A DNA stretch of 38,533 nucleotides from Bryobacterales bacterium (GTDB taxonomy: Bacteria; Acidobacteriota; Terriglobia; Bryobacterales; Bryobacteraceae): assembly GCA_003142185.1 (NCBI GenBank), contig PLOR01000092.1, positions 10,060 to 48,592 on the forward strand, in the 5' to 3' direction. The translations under genes and the position numbers were made by a program. Positions 16,273 to 24,046 of this stretch are shown here, piece after piece (the first letter of the stretch is position 1; every line of letters begins with the position of its first letter). The notes beneath the pieces were generated by a model, which worked only from the letters and a program-made list of their open reading frames with translations, was not told the DNA's origin and searched no databases.

Positions 16273-17301
16273 ATGAATCGGCGGAGTTTTCTATATAGCA
16301 ACGCGGCGCTGGCAGCGGTCCGGCCGAGCCCGGCCGCCACGGCCAAAGACGAGCTCATGGACAAAGTCGCGCAAGCCGCGCTAGCCATGCAGCGCCATTC
16401 CTGGGAGCAGGGAATTCTGGCCCAGGCATTCCTGGATATGGGCGACCGGGAGCGCGTCATCCTGATGGCGAAGGGCGCCATTGTCGAGAAGGCCGCCGAC
16501 GGGCGGCTGGCGGCCATCGGCGGTGGGGCGACCGACTCGGCCATGGGCGGAACGGCATATTGGCGCGCAGGGGAGTTGACCGGCGATCCGGAAATGCAGG
16601 AGGCCGCGCGCGGCCTGCTCGAGTTCGTCCTCAAGAGAACGCCGCGGGCCGCGGATGGAACCTGCTACCACGTCTTCAACTCTCCCGAGATGTGGTCCGA
16701 CAGTTTCTACACCACGCCTCCATTCCTGGCGGCGACTGCTCACTATGACGAAGCCATGCGGCAAATCGAGGGTCTGCGGAAGCGTCTCTGGATCGCGGAG
16801 AACAAGCTGCTATCGCACATCTGGGATGATGGCCGCCACGAGTTTCGCGACCAGGCATTCTGGGGAGTCGGCAACGGTTGGGCGGCGGCGGGGCTCACGC
16901 GCGTGATGGCTGCAATGCCGGCGGAGCGGCGGGCGGAGCGGGAGCGGCTGTCCGCGTTTCTCAAGGAATTGCTGGATGGATGCCTGGCGCACCAACGGCC
17001 GGACGGACTGTTCCACAATGTGCTGGACCGGCCGACCACCTTTGTCGAAACCAACCTGGCGCAGATGCTGGCGTTCAGTATCTATACCGGCGTGCCTGGC
17101 GGCTGGTTGCCGGCCAGCTACGTTTCAGCCGCCGACCGCATGCGCGCCGCCGCGCGCGCCAAGGTAGACCAATACGGTTTCGTGCAGGGCGTCTGCGGTG
17201 CCCCAACTTTCGACCAGGCGGGAGTAGCGGCGGAAGGCCAGGCGTTCTTTCTGATGATGGAAGCGGCGGCGGCGAACTTCAATCGGGTGCGCGGCCGGTA
17301 A
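16273..17301 (+). CDS. Glycoside hydrolase family 88/105 (unsaturated glucuronyl/rhamnogalacturonyl hydrolase-like)
   Basis: A 342-residue (alpha/alpha)6-barrel enzyme with a strong ribosome site (GAGGAAGGA at 16257-16265, seven bases before the ATG). The N-terminus MNRRSFLYSNAALAA is a twin-arginine-type leader, indicating export after folding. Recognisable blocks are HSWEQGILAQAFLDMGD (42-58), the catalytic region PEMWSDSFYTTPPFLA with D143 as candidate general acid/base, and GVGNGWAAAGL further on. The family hydrates unsaturated uronic acid residues left by polysaccharide lyases, releasing the sugar. It is followed by a GH28 gene in the same orientation, and the pair fits pectin or rhamnogalacturonan breakdown. 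The substrate is inferred only from family and neighbour. Confidence 0.87.
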   Translation: MNRRSFLYSNAALAAVRPSPAATAKDELMDKVAQAALAMQRHSWEQGILAQAFLDMGDRERVILMAKGAIVEKAADGRLAAIGGGATDSAMGGTAYWRAGELTGDPEMQEAARGLLEFVLKRTPRAADGTCYHVFNSPEMWSDSFYTTPPFLAATAHYDEAMRQIEGLRKRLWIAENKLLSHIWDDGRHEFRDQAFWGVGNGWAAAGLTRVMAAMPAERRAERERLSAFLKELLDGCLAHQRPDGLFHNVLDRPTTFVETNLAQMLAFSIYTGVPGGWLPASYVSAADRMRAAARAKVDQYGFVQGVCGAPTFDQAGVAAEGQAFFLMMEAAAANFNRVRGR

Positions 17302-17442
17302 CATGCGGACTGGATCGGCAGGAACGAACCGGGTTTCGGAAATTCGGCTCAGTATTTCTAAAGACTCGGTTTAGTGAAACTGTGGTACCGGTCTGGGCCG
17401 GGCGTCGCTATACTCTTTTTTCGCGTATTGGGAGAAAAGTCT

Positions 17443-19047
17443 ATGCCGACCGAAAACAGATTGCGCCGGGAGTTTCTGAAGTGTGCCGGAACGGGATTCG
17501 CCGGCACCGCGCTCGCCGTGCGGGCGGGCCAAGGCACCGCCAAGGCAGCCGAGCCCGAGCCGAAGACCGGGACCTTCAACGTGCGGACATTTGGGGCGGC
17601 GGGCGATGGGAAGTCGCTCGACACCGAGGCGGTCAACAAGGCCATCGGTGCCGCTGCTGCGGCGGGCGGTGGAACCGTGTCGTTCCCTGCCGGCACCTAC
17701 TTGTGCCGCTCGATTCATCTCGCCAGCAACGTCGACCTCTATCTCGATCAGGGTTCCTCCGTTGTGGCGGCCGACCCCGCGGCGCCCGGAGAGAGCGGCG
17801 GTTACGACGCGGCGGAGCCGAACGACTGGAGCGCATATCAGGACTACGGCCACAGCCACTGGCATAACAGCCTGTTCTGGGGCGAAGGAGTCAGTAACAT
17901 CGCGATTCTCGGTCCGGGGCTCATCTGGGGAAAGGGTCTCAGTAAGGGATACGGGCCGGGACCGGTTGCGGAACATCCCGGAGTGGGCAACAAGGCGATC
18001 AGTCTGAAGAACTGCCACAACGTGCTGCTGCGCGACTTCGCCATCCTACACGGCGGGCACTTCGGCATACTGGCCACCGGAGTCGACAACCTCACCATCG
18101 ACAACCTGCGCATAGACACCAACCGCGACGGCATGGATGTCGATTGCTGCCGCAACGTGCGCATCTCCAATTGCTATGTCAACTCTCCCTGGGATGACGG
18201 TATCTGCCTGAAGAGTTGCTACGGACTTGGCTCGGCCAAACCCACCGAGTTTGTCACCATCACTAACTGCTATGTTAGCGGCTGCTTTGAAGAGGGCACG
18301 CTGCTCGATGGCACTTACAAGCGATTTGGCCCGGACGTGCGCGTTCCCCATACCGGGCGAATCAAGTTCGGCACCGAATCGAATGGCGGCTTCCGTAACA
18401 TCACCGTCTCGAACTGCGTTTTCGAGGGGTGTCAGGGACTCGCCTTGGAATCCGTGGATGGCGCGCTGCTGGAAGACGTAACCATCACGAACATCTCGAT
18501 GCGCGATATCATGAGCGCGCCTATCTTCCTGCGCCTGGGCAGCCGCATGCGCGGGCCGGCGGGCGCTGCCGTGGGCACCATCAAGCGAGTCATCATCAGC
18601 AACCTGGTCTGTTCCAATTCCGTCTCCCGGCTCGGCTCCATCATCAGCGGGATTCCGGGTCATGCCATCGAGGACGTCACGATCAGCCACGTGCAGGTGT
18701 GGCACCAGGGCGGCGGCACGAAAGAACAGGCGGCGATCCAGCCGCCCGAAAAAGAGACAGGCTATCCCGAACCGGATATGTTCGGCACCATGCCGTCGCA
18801 CGGTTTCTACGTCCGTCATGCCACGGGCATCCGGTTCGACGACGTCGAGATCGTAGCCGCGAAGGCGGACCTGCGTCCGGCGTTTGTGCTCGATGACGTG
18901 CGCGACGTTGACTTCTTCCGCATCCGCACGCCGCACGAGGCGGATACGCCCGTCTTTGCCTTGCACAATGTCGAGGATCTCGCGATCCATATGTGCCGGT
19001 CCGTGCCGGATACCCAACTGCCGAAGGTGGAAGAGACTGTTCTGTAA
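17443..19047 (+). CDS. Glycoside hydrolase family 28 (polygalacturonase/rhamnogalacturonidase-like)
   Basis: A 534-residue right-handed beta-helix enzyme. ATG 17443 is chosen because GGGAGAAA lies about six bases upstream and a twin-arginine-like leader follows (RLRREFLKCAGTGFAGTALA). The N-terminal FGAAGDGKSLDTEAV block (50-64) is typical of GH28. Catalytic acids are N-x-D at 227-229 with D232 (NRDGMDVD) and the pair D251/D252 (WDDGICLK). At the usual GHG position it has TGRIKFGTESNGG (304-316), so the histidine is missing, after an insertion of about 30 residues. It cleaves alpha-galacturonosyl linkages in pectin; the divergent motif suits a rhamnogalacturonan-type substrate better than homogalacturonan. 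The 141-base gap from the GH88/105 gene holds a TATACT (17409-17414), so it may have its own promoter. Confidence 0.9.
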   Translation: MPTENRLRREFLKCAGTGFAGTALAVRAGQGTAKAAEPEPKTGTFNVRTFGAAGDGKSLDTEAVNKAIGAAAAAGGGTVSFPAGTYLCRSIHLASNVDLYLDQGSSVVAADPAAPGESGGYDAAEPNDWSAYQDYGHSHWHNSLFWGEGVSNIAILGPGLIWGKGLSKGYGPGPVAEHPGVGNKAISLKNCHNVLLRDFAILHGGHFGILATGVDNLTIDNLRIDTNRDGMDVDCCRNVRISNCYVNSPWDDGICLKSCYGLGSAKPTEFVTITNCYVSGCFEEGTLLDGTYKRFGPDVRVPHTGRIKFGTESNGGFRNITVSNCVFEGCQGLALESVDGALLEDVTITNISMRDIMSAPIFLRLGSRMRGPAGAAVGTIKRVIISNLVCSNSVSRLGSIISGIPGHAIEDVTISHVQVWHQGGGTKEQAAIQPPEKETGYPEPDMFGTMPSHGFYVRHATGIRFDDVEIVAAKADLRPAFVLDDVRDVDFFRIRTPHEADTPVFALHNVEDLAIHMCRSVPDTQLPKVEETVL

Positions 19048-19245
19048 ACGGTGTTGTCGCACGATATCGGAAGCTGTTTCACAAGTCGCCAAGGGTCGCC
19101 TTTGGCGCACTCGCGGATGCCAGCCAGATCTCCTCATCCGGTGAGATTGTCAGTTCATTGGAGCGAGATTCGGTTTTACCACGATACGCTCGCTGACGTT
19201 CCGGCTTCGAACGGAGCCACGCCCGTCGGAACTTGTGAAGGAATC

Positions 19246-19275
19246 GGTTGGCAGGCGGCAGCGCCTGCCTCAACC
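19246..19275. repeat. GGCAGGCG-stem repeat, minimal copy D
   Basis: GGTTGGCAGGCG and its complement with a two-base bulge enclose only four bases. It corresponds to the outer stem of the 50-base repeats (12811, 20112, 26271) with the inner part missing. It sits 23 bases from the truncated end of the IS630 remnant. Confidence 0.65.
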
Positions 19276-19297
19276 AGCAAACGCAGAAAGCACACCA

Positions 19298-19759
19298 TCA
19301 CACGGTTTCCCGCCACGGCTTCAGGTCATGGTTTTGCAAAAGCATCCGAATGGTCTCTCGGCCCGCGCGTGGAACCAGCTTGCGCCTGACAGCCTCCTCA
19401 GCCGCCAGTCGAACCGTCCAACGCGGCCGCCCTTCCGGTGGTCTGCCGCGAACCATGGCGAGCACGCCCTGCCGCTGTGACTCGTCCAGTAGCGGCTTGG
19501 CGCCATGCCGCTCGCGGTCATAGAGCGCACAGTCCAGGCCACCGCTGTCGTAGCGGTGAGCAATCTGGCGAACGGCTTTCGCCGTGAGGGGAAGCGCCCG
19601 CGCTACTTGGGGCGCAGCGCATCCCTGGGCGAGTTGCCGGAGCGCCAGGGCGCGTATGACAACGCGAACCTGCACAACGCCGGATCGCAGGATCTCCTCG
19701 ATACGAACGAGATCTCCCGGCTTGATTTTGATGGGTATCGGGCGGCGCGCCATGCCCAA
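19298..19759 (-). pseudogene. IS630-type transposase, N-terminal fragment
   Basis: A 153-residue frame beginning MGMARRPIPIKIKPGDL that contains only the helix-turn-helix half of an IS630/Tc1-mariner transposase. Features are RALALRQLAQGCAAPQVARAL, TAKAVRQIAHRYDSGGLDCALYD, and the linker ending ETIRMLLQNHDLKPWRE, which normally precedes the DDE catalytic domain. After KPWRE the frame stops (TGA at 19298) and the following sequence has no catalytic-domain similarity. Intact members are roughly twice as long, so this is a truncated, non-transposing remnant. A stop read-through or single frameshift does not restore the family sequence. Low-level DNA binding by the remaining domain cannot be excluded. 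Confidence 0.85.
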
Positions 19760-20024
19760 TAATGCGCCAAACCATTCTCCAATGCAATTGTTCGATAGTA
19801 CCTATGCGGACAGTCAAAGACCGCGCCCGCTAAACCTGCTGTCGCCGTCGTTGCACGTCCAATTTCACTTCTCTAACGACCGCCCTAGAACGGGTCGTGC
19901 GGACTAAATCGAGTGGGTTGCGGCCGGCGTCGGGTCCGACTCCGGTGCGGATGCCGTCTGCGGAGGCGGGCCGCTCGGCGCTGCAATCGGCGGGGAGGCG
20001 CCGGCTTGCCAGGGGCGCTTTAGC

Positions 20025-20044
20025 CCAACGCCCGCTTGCGGGCG
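20025..20044 (+). repeat. Partial copy of the 42-bp double-hairpin repeat
   Basis: CCAACGCCCGCTTGCGGGCG matches the second hairpin of the repeat at 7165-7206 exactly. The first hairpin is absent here. Confidence 0.75.
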
Positions 20045-20111
20045 CATTTTCTTACGGCTTCTGACGATCACGACTCAGAACAGAAGCGCGCGCGTCAGAC
20101 TGTCACAAACG

Positions 20112-20162
20112 GTTGGCAGGCGAAACCCGGAACGGACCTGAAAACCGGGGCGCCTGCTCAAC
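20112..20162 (+). repeat. GGCAGGCG-stem repeat, copy B
   Basis: The outer stem is TTGGCAGGCG/CGCCTGCTCAA, with an inner CCGGAACGG/AACCGG region. It ends two bases from the stop codon of the minus-strand hydrolase gene, where it could be a 3' mRNA structure. It aligns over about 50 bases with copies at 12811-12860 and 26271-26321. Confidence 0.75.
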
Positions 20163-20163
20163 T

Positions 20164-21093
20164 TTACCGTTCGCGAATCCAATCCAGGATCGCGGCGTCC
20201 AGCCAGAATCGGTACTCGCCGCGCGCCAGGAAGCCAAGGTGTCCACCGTGTTCGGTCAGAACGGTCTGGATGCATGGATTGCCGCGCACGGCCGGATGAT
20301 CGAGGATCCGCCACGGCACAAACGTGTCGTCCTTGGCCTGAATCAGCAACGTGGGCACGCGAATCCGGTCCACATACCCGATCGCCGATTGGGTGCGGTA
20401 GTAATTATCCGCCGTGCCCAGGCCAAACGACGGCGCGGTGATGCGGTCGTCGATTGCGATCAATGAATCCAGACCGGCGAGATCGGCCGCCACATAGCGG
20501 CCCGTCGAGAGCAGGCGCCGGCGCATCTTGCGGACGAAGCGGCGCTCATAGAGGCGATTGTCGCGAGCGGCGATGCGCCGCGCGCAGGCCTCCAGATCGA
20601 GCGGCGCCGACACGCCGCAGACTCCGCGCATAAGTTCCGCGGCCGACTCGCCCAATTCGCCGGCCAGCTTCAGCGCCACGTTCCCGCCCAGCGAGAACCC
20701 CACGACGAAGGCCGGCGCGCGGCCTTCCTGCCGGAGAATGCGCAGCACCGCGGCCAGATCGACGGTCAATCCGGCGTGGTACAGCGTGGGCGAAAGGTGC
20801 GCGGTGCCGCCGCACGTGCGCATGTGGAACCGGTGCGAGGCGTAGCCGGCCCGCAGCGCGGCGGCGGCGAGACTTTCGATGTAGCCCGCCTCGCCCGAAC
20901 CCTCCAGCCCATGCACCATCACGATTTCACCCACCGCCGCTTCCGGACGCTGCGATTCCACCAGTACACAAACGCCCGGTTCTGTTTCGATGATGCGCCG
21001 CACGACCGGTTGTGCCGCCCGCGGCCGCTGCCAAAAATGCGATGCGATGGTCTGCAGGTGCGGGTTGCGAAACAGCGGATGGAAGGGGATCAT
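20164..21093 (-). CDS. YheT-type alpha/beta hydrolase
   Basis: A 309-residue hydrolase from ATG at 21093 (MIPFHPLFRNPHLQTI). A GTG fifteen bases further upstream lies inside a palindromic repeat and is rejected. FRNPHLQT near the N-terminus is the signature of the YheT/ABHD1-3 family. The catalytic triad is visible: S134 in VGFSLGGN, an aspartate in QAKDDTFVP (D255/D256) and H285 in HGGHLGFL. Members act as esterases or lipases on lipid or short-chain esters; the natural substrate in bacteria is poorly known. It is the last gene of a leftward cluster but is separated from the CusF-like gene by a 121-base cloverleaf repeat, which may reduce read-through. Confidence 0.88.
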   Translation of the reverse strand: MIPFHPLFRNPHLQTIASHFWQRPRAAQPVVRRIIETEPGVCVLVESQRPEAAVGEIVMVHGLEGSGEAGYIESLAAAALRAGYASHRFHMRTCGGTAHLSPTLYHAGLTVDLAAVLRILRQEGRAPAFVVGFSLGGNVALKLAGELGESAAELMRGVCGVSAPLDLEACARRIAARDNRLYERRFVRKMRRRLLSTGRYVAADLAGLDSLIAIDDRITAPSFGLGTADNYYRTQSAIGYVDRIRVPTLLIQAKDDTFVPWRILDHPAVRGNPCIQTVLTEHGGHLGFLARGEYRFWLDAAILDWIRER

Positions 21094-21097
21094 CCGC

Positions 21098-21206
21098 GGC
21101 GCACGCACTCGTGCGTGCAGCGTCGAGACTTCTCTCGACGCGTCCTGACCCTTGGGCAGCAGGCGTCGGCACGATTGCCGACGCGGCGCGCACGAGTGCG
21201 TGCGCC
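21098..21206. repeat. Cloverleaf-type palindromic repeat, copy 2
   Basis: The outer arms 21098-21118 and 21186-21206 pair at 20 of 21 positions. Inside are GCGTCGAGA/TCTCGACGC (21120-21141, loop CTTC) and GCGTCGGCA/TGCCGACGC (21163-21184, loop CGAT). It fills the gap between the CusF-like gene and the YheT-type hydrolase and reaches to within about five bases of the latter's start codon. Confidence 0.9.
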
Positions 21207-21220
21207 ACGCTTGCCCTTCT

Positions 21221-21520
21221 TCAATTCTTCGCCACCACTGTGATCGCGGTGACGTAATACTTCACGTCTTCCACCACCACCGTGGCTTTGATGTGGTCGC
21301 CCACTTTAAGTTTGGCGAATTCGGCATCCGGCTTGACGGGATAATCCATTGTCATCGCCTCCATCCAGTCGCCAATTTTGCCGGCGTCGATGGTGGCCGT
21401 TTTCGACGCAGCGTCCAGCGCCTTCACGTCGCCCTCCATCGGGTAACGCTTTACCTGTGCCGTCGAAGCGCAGGCGGCCAGCGTCAGCGCCACCGCAACC
21501 AGCAGGATTCGCCACGTCAC
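21221..21520 (-). CDS. CusF-like copper-binding lipoprotein
   Basis: A 99-residue protein. GTG at 21520 is chosen because it overlaps the TGA of the upstream gene in GTGA, the usual coupled arrangement; a TTG at 21529 is also open. The signal sequence MTWRILLVAVALTLAACAS ends in a lipobox (LAAC), so it is probably a lipid-anchored periplasmic protein. The mature part matches the CusF/copper-binding domain: MEGDVKALDAASKTATIDAGKI, then WMEAMTMDYPV, whose Trp and Met residues correspond to the Cu(I)-binding W/M set of CusF, then LKVGDHIKATVVVED. It probably binds or passes on Cu(I)/Ag(I). No CusA/B/C genes are nearby. Confidence 0.85.
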   Translation of the reverse strand: MTWRILLVAVALTLAACASTAQVKRYPMEGDVKALDAASKTATIDAGKIGDWMEAMTMDYPVKPDAEFAKLKVGDHIKATVVVEDVKYYVTAITVVAKN

Positions 21521-21870
21521 GGTTTCCAATCCTCGCAGACCGCCGGCGTCAGAATTGGCATGCGATCAATCGAATCCGCCGGCGGCGTCGGCACGGACAT
21601 CCGATCCATGACACCCTTTGGAATCGGCACGCGCAGCAGCGGAATCGAACACACTCCGGAAGACGCGGCGACTGTGACGCTGGCACCTGGCAGCACGAGC
21701 CTTGGCGATACGAACCCGCGTTTCCATTCGCTTTGTGGCGCAGGGGCGGCGGGCTGGAGCCAATCGAGCCGCTGCGGCAATTTCTGGAAAGCGTCCCGAT
21801 CCGCCGGCCGGGGCGGGGAAGTCTGCGCCAGCAAAGCGCACGGCAGTAGAGCCAGAATCCAAATGCGCAT
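21517..21870 (-). CDS. Small secreted hypothetical protein
   Basis: A 117-residue protein with a signal peptide (MRIWILALLPCALLAQ) and a Pro-rich mature part (about 14% Pro) containing two cysteines (residues 74 and 112). An AGGAG ribosome site precedes the ATG. I do not recognise a family. It overlaps the following CusF-like gene by four bases (GTGA), so the two are probably made together, and a role with copper or another periplasmic ligand is a reasonable but unproven guess. The alternating GCGCGC tract just upstream (about 21895-21907) is a low-complexity feature of the leader. Confidence 0.7.
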   Translation of the reverse strand: MRIWILALLPCALLAQTSPPRPADRDAFQKLPQRLDWLQPAAPAPQSEWKRGFVSPRLVLPGASVTVAASSGVCSIPLLRVPIPKGVMDRMSVPTPPADSIDRMPILTPAVCEDWKP

Positions 21871-21931
21871 GAAGGACTCCTAGCTGCAAGTATCGCGCGC
21901 GCGCGCCGGACGCCGCAACGGGTGCTGCGCC

Positions 21932-22279
21932 TTATCGCCTCAGGTAGGCGTCGTTCTTGTCGATCCAGTCCTGGCGGATCGGGCTGAAGACATCCAGATC
22001 CAGCGTGTCTTCGAGCGCCTCCGCGCTATGCGGCACGTTGGAAGGAATCAGCAGCACCTGCCCCTTGCCCACCGTCACCTCTTTGCCTTCCAGGCGAAAG
22101 AGCAGTGCGCCCTCCAGGATGTAGCTAATCTGCTCGCTTTCATGTTGGTGGGTCGGGACCAGCGCACCCTTTTTGAAAAAGAGCCGCGCCAGCATCGCCT
22201 TCTTGCCGCTGACGTACTGGCGCGAAGTCTTGTCGTTCATGGTCTCTTTTTCCATCTCATCCCAGTTGTAAAGTTCCAT
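21932..22279 (-). CDS. Single-domain cupin protein
   Basis: A 115-residue beta-barrel protein with both cupin motifs. The first is H44-x-H46 with E49/Q50 (VPTHQHESEQISYILEG); the second ends VLLIPSNVPHSAEAL with H84. It therefore probably binds one divalent metal. A GAGGAG ribosome site is present upstream. The HxHxxEQ...PxNxPH pattern resembles KdgF-like cupins that linearise unsaturated uronates, which would suit the pectin genes at 16-19 kb. The same pattern is common in unassigned cupins, so no reaction is claimed. It lies 19 bases after a DinB gene in the same orientation. Confidence 0.88.
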   Translation of the reverse strand: MELYNWDEMEKETMNDKTSRQYVSGKKAMLARLFFKKGALVPTHQHESEQISYILEGALLFRLEGKEVTVGKGQVLLIPSNVPHSAEALEDTLDLDVFSPIRQDWIDKNDAYLRR

Positions 22280-22298
22280 GGCTGTCGGCTCCTCGCGT

Positions 22299-22784
22299 TC
22301 ACTTCTTTCCCTTGGCGGTTTTGTACGCCTCGCGGACCTCGCCGATCTGGCGGGCGTGCGACTCGGTGTGCGCGGAATAAGTCTCCAGCAACTGGCCGAG
22401 CGTGGTGCGTCCCCGTTCCGTGTGATTGCCGGCGCGGTCGTACGCGCTCTCCGGCAGGGCCTTCAGCAAGTCGTAGTTCTCGGCGCGCGTGCGGCGCAGC
22501 GTTTCGAGCGACTGCTTTGGCTTGCGGCGCGCGTAGTCCAAATGGCTGGCCCAGGCTTCCTGATTGACGCCGATCAGGGTCGGCGAATCCTCCGCAATCA
22601 CTTGGCGAAAACGGTGCGCCAGCACGATTTCGGTGTCGGCGAGATGCGCGACGATTTGGCGGATGCTCCATTTGCCGGGCGCGGCGGCGAAGTCTTCTTC
22701 CTCACCGAAGACGCCGGTGAGCACCATGGCGAGCAGCTCCGGGCCGCGGCGATAGCGTTCGAGTAGTTCGGGTATGTGGGACAT
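22299..22784 (-). CDS. DinB-family protein
   Basis: A 161-residue DinB/DUF664-type four-helix protein starting MSHIPELLERYRRGPELL. Candidate metal ligands are the histidine in IRQIVAHLADTEIV and the two in YSAHTESHARQIGEV (HxxxH). It belongs to the same fold as the gene at 15.66 kb but is not a close copy. Stops and starts are tightly packed with the neighbouring zinc-ribbon and cupin genes, suggesting one operon. Thiol-transferase or metal-dependent hydrolase roles are known for a few relatives; nothing here selects one. Confidence 0.88.
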   Translation of the reverse strand: MSHIPELLERYRRGPELLAMVLTGVFGEEEDFAAAPGKWSIRQIVAHLADTEIVLAHRFRQVIAEDSPTLIGVNQEAWASHLDYARRKPKQSLETLRRTRAENYDLLKALPESAYDRAGNHTERGRTTLGQLLETYSAHTESHARQIGEVREAYKTAKGKK

Positions 22785-22790
22785 GGGGTT

Positions 22791-22958
22791 TCAGTAGTAA
22801 TCCGCGCAGCTCAGATAGTAGCCGCACTTTTCGCAAAGCAGCTTGCACTTCCGTTCGGTGAGGCGCGTGGAGCAGACCGGGCAGTAGAGCATCGGCTCGT
22901 GTTCGTCGCCATGCGGCGGGATCGCGGAACTGTCTTGCGGTGTGCCTTCAGCGTCCAT
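22791..22958 (-). CDS. Small zinc-ribbon protein (55 aa)
   Basis: A 55-residue protein from ATG at 22958 (MDAEGTPQDSSAIPPHGDEH), preferred over a longer 81-residue frame because an AGGTGAGAG ribosome site lies at the right distance. The C-terminal half carries CPVCSTRLTERKCKLLCEKCGYYLSCADYY, with CxxC and CxxC pairs forming a probable zinc ribbon plus two extra cysteines. Function unknown; such peptides are common in Acidobacteriota genomes. It is the first gene of a leftward cluster with DinB and cupin genes, and the gap to the DinB start is six bases. Confidence 0.75.
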   Translation of the reverse strand: MDAEGTPQDSSAIPPHGDEHEPMLYCPVCSTRLTERKCKLLCEKCGYYLSCADYY

Positions 22959-23041
22959 CGGCAAGCTCTCACCTTCCTGCACGGATGAAGCAATTATACA
23001 ACTGCGGGGCGGGCGGTCTCGCATGTCCTTTTCCATTTACA

Positions 23042-24046
23042 ATGGACCATGATGAAGCTGAGGGCGGCGGCGGTGACGCGCTCCGCGCAAGCATGGTAGG
23101 GCCGCTGTTCGAGGACCCCGCCGGCTTCGATCGGGCCGGGCTCGCCGGGCGGCTGCGAGCGCTGGCCGAAGAGAATGTTCTGATCGGCGGCAGTTCCTGG
23201 AAGTACGAGGGCTGGCTCGGGCAAGTTTACTCGCGCGAGCGCTATCTGGCGCGCGGCCGGTTTTCGCCCCGGCTGTTTCAGAGCGAGTGCCTGAGCGAGT
23301 ACGCCGAAACCTTCCCCACCGTCTGCGGCGACTTCGCCTTCTACCAGTTCCCCACCGTGGAATTCTGGCGGAAGCTGTTTGGCCAGACGCCCTCGCATTT
23401 CCAGTTCGCCTTCAAAGTGCCGGAACAAATCACCTGCAAGGTGTTTCCGGCGCATCCGCGCTACGGCTCGCAGGGCGGCAAGGGAAACCCGGCGTTCCTG
23501 GATGCCGGCGCGCTCCAGGAGATGTTTCTGCGCCCGCTGCTGCCACACCGCGGGCAGACCGGGGTGCTGATCTTCGAGTTCGGCGCCTTCGGCCAGCGCA
23601 GTTTCGCCGCCGCCGACGAGTTCCTAGCCCGCCTGGACCCATTTCTGGCCGCGCTGCCGCCCGAGTTCCGTTACGCGGTCGAGATCCGCAACCCCGACTT
23701 CCTGACCGCCGATTATTTCTCCTGCCTGCGCAGCCGCCGCGTGGCGCACGTGTACAGCGCGTGGTCGCGTATGCCAGAACTGGGACGCCAGATGGCCATT
23801 CCCGGTTCCTCCACCGCCGATTTTCTGGTGTGCCGCGCCCTGCTGCGGCGCGGCCGTATGTACGAGAATGCGGTCGCTGCCTTCTCGCCCTACACCGAAG
23901 TGCGAGACCCCAACCCGGAAGCCCGCGAATCGATGCGCGTCCTGATTGGCCGCGCCCGCGAAGAAAAGAAGTTCCTCTTCCTGTTCGTCAACAACCGTCT
24001 GGAAGGAAACGCTCCGCTGACGATTCTCTCTCTGGTGGATCCGTAG
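23042..24046 (+). CDS. DUF72 (YecE-type) protein
   Basis: A 334-residue TIM-barrel-like protein of the DUF72 family, recognised by VLIGGSSWKYEGWLGQVYS, the YAETFPTVCGDFAFYQFPT strand, FAFKVPEQIT and YAVEIRNPDFLTADYF. The start is uncertain: ATG 23042 gives the length used here, ATG 23093 removes 17 residues, and neither has a good ribosome site. The family's biochemical role is not established; the fold suggests a metal- or nucleic-acid-related hydrolase. It diverges from the zinc-ribbon gene. Its stop codon is the first part of a 122-base palindromic repeat. Confidence 0.88.
   Translation: MDHDEAEGGGGDALRASMVGPLFEDPAGFDRAGLAGRLRALAEENVLIGGSSWKYEGWLGQVYSRERYLARGRFSPRLFQSECLSEYAETFPTVCGDFAFYQFPTVEFWRKLFGQTPSHFQFAFKVPEQITCKVFPAHPRYGSQGGKGNPAFLDAGALQEMFLRPLLPHRGQTGVLIFEFGAFGQRSFAAADEFLARLDPFLAALPPEFRYAVEIRNPDFLTADYFSCLRSRRVAHVYSAWSRMPELGRQMAIPGSSTADFLVCRALLRRGRMYENAVAAFSPYTEVRDPNPEARESMRVLIGRAREEKKFLFLFVNNRLEGNAPLTILSLVDP

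Larger units (their letters stand above)
19760..20163. other. Gene-free gap beside the transposase remnant
   Basis: No credible gene in about 400 bases. It should hold the 5' end of the degraded IS630 element (around 19760-19820), but terminal repeats could not be paired because the other end is lost. Further right are a partial copy of the CGCCCGCTTGCGGGCG hairpin (20025-20044) and a full copy of the GGCAGGCG-stem repeat (20112-20162), which ends just before the stop codon of the hydrolase gene. Confidence 0.65.

Noticed and set aside
16878-17867. 329-residue frame across the GH88/105 and GH28 genes
   Set aside because: Out of frame with both hydrolases, which have strong family evidence and good ribosome sites.
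19079-19297. Second half of the IS630 transposase by frameshift
   Set aside because: Translations beyond KPWRE in all minus-strand frames show no DDE-domain motifs, so the element is truncated rather than frameshifted.
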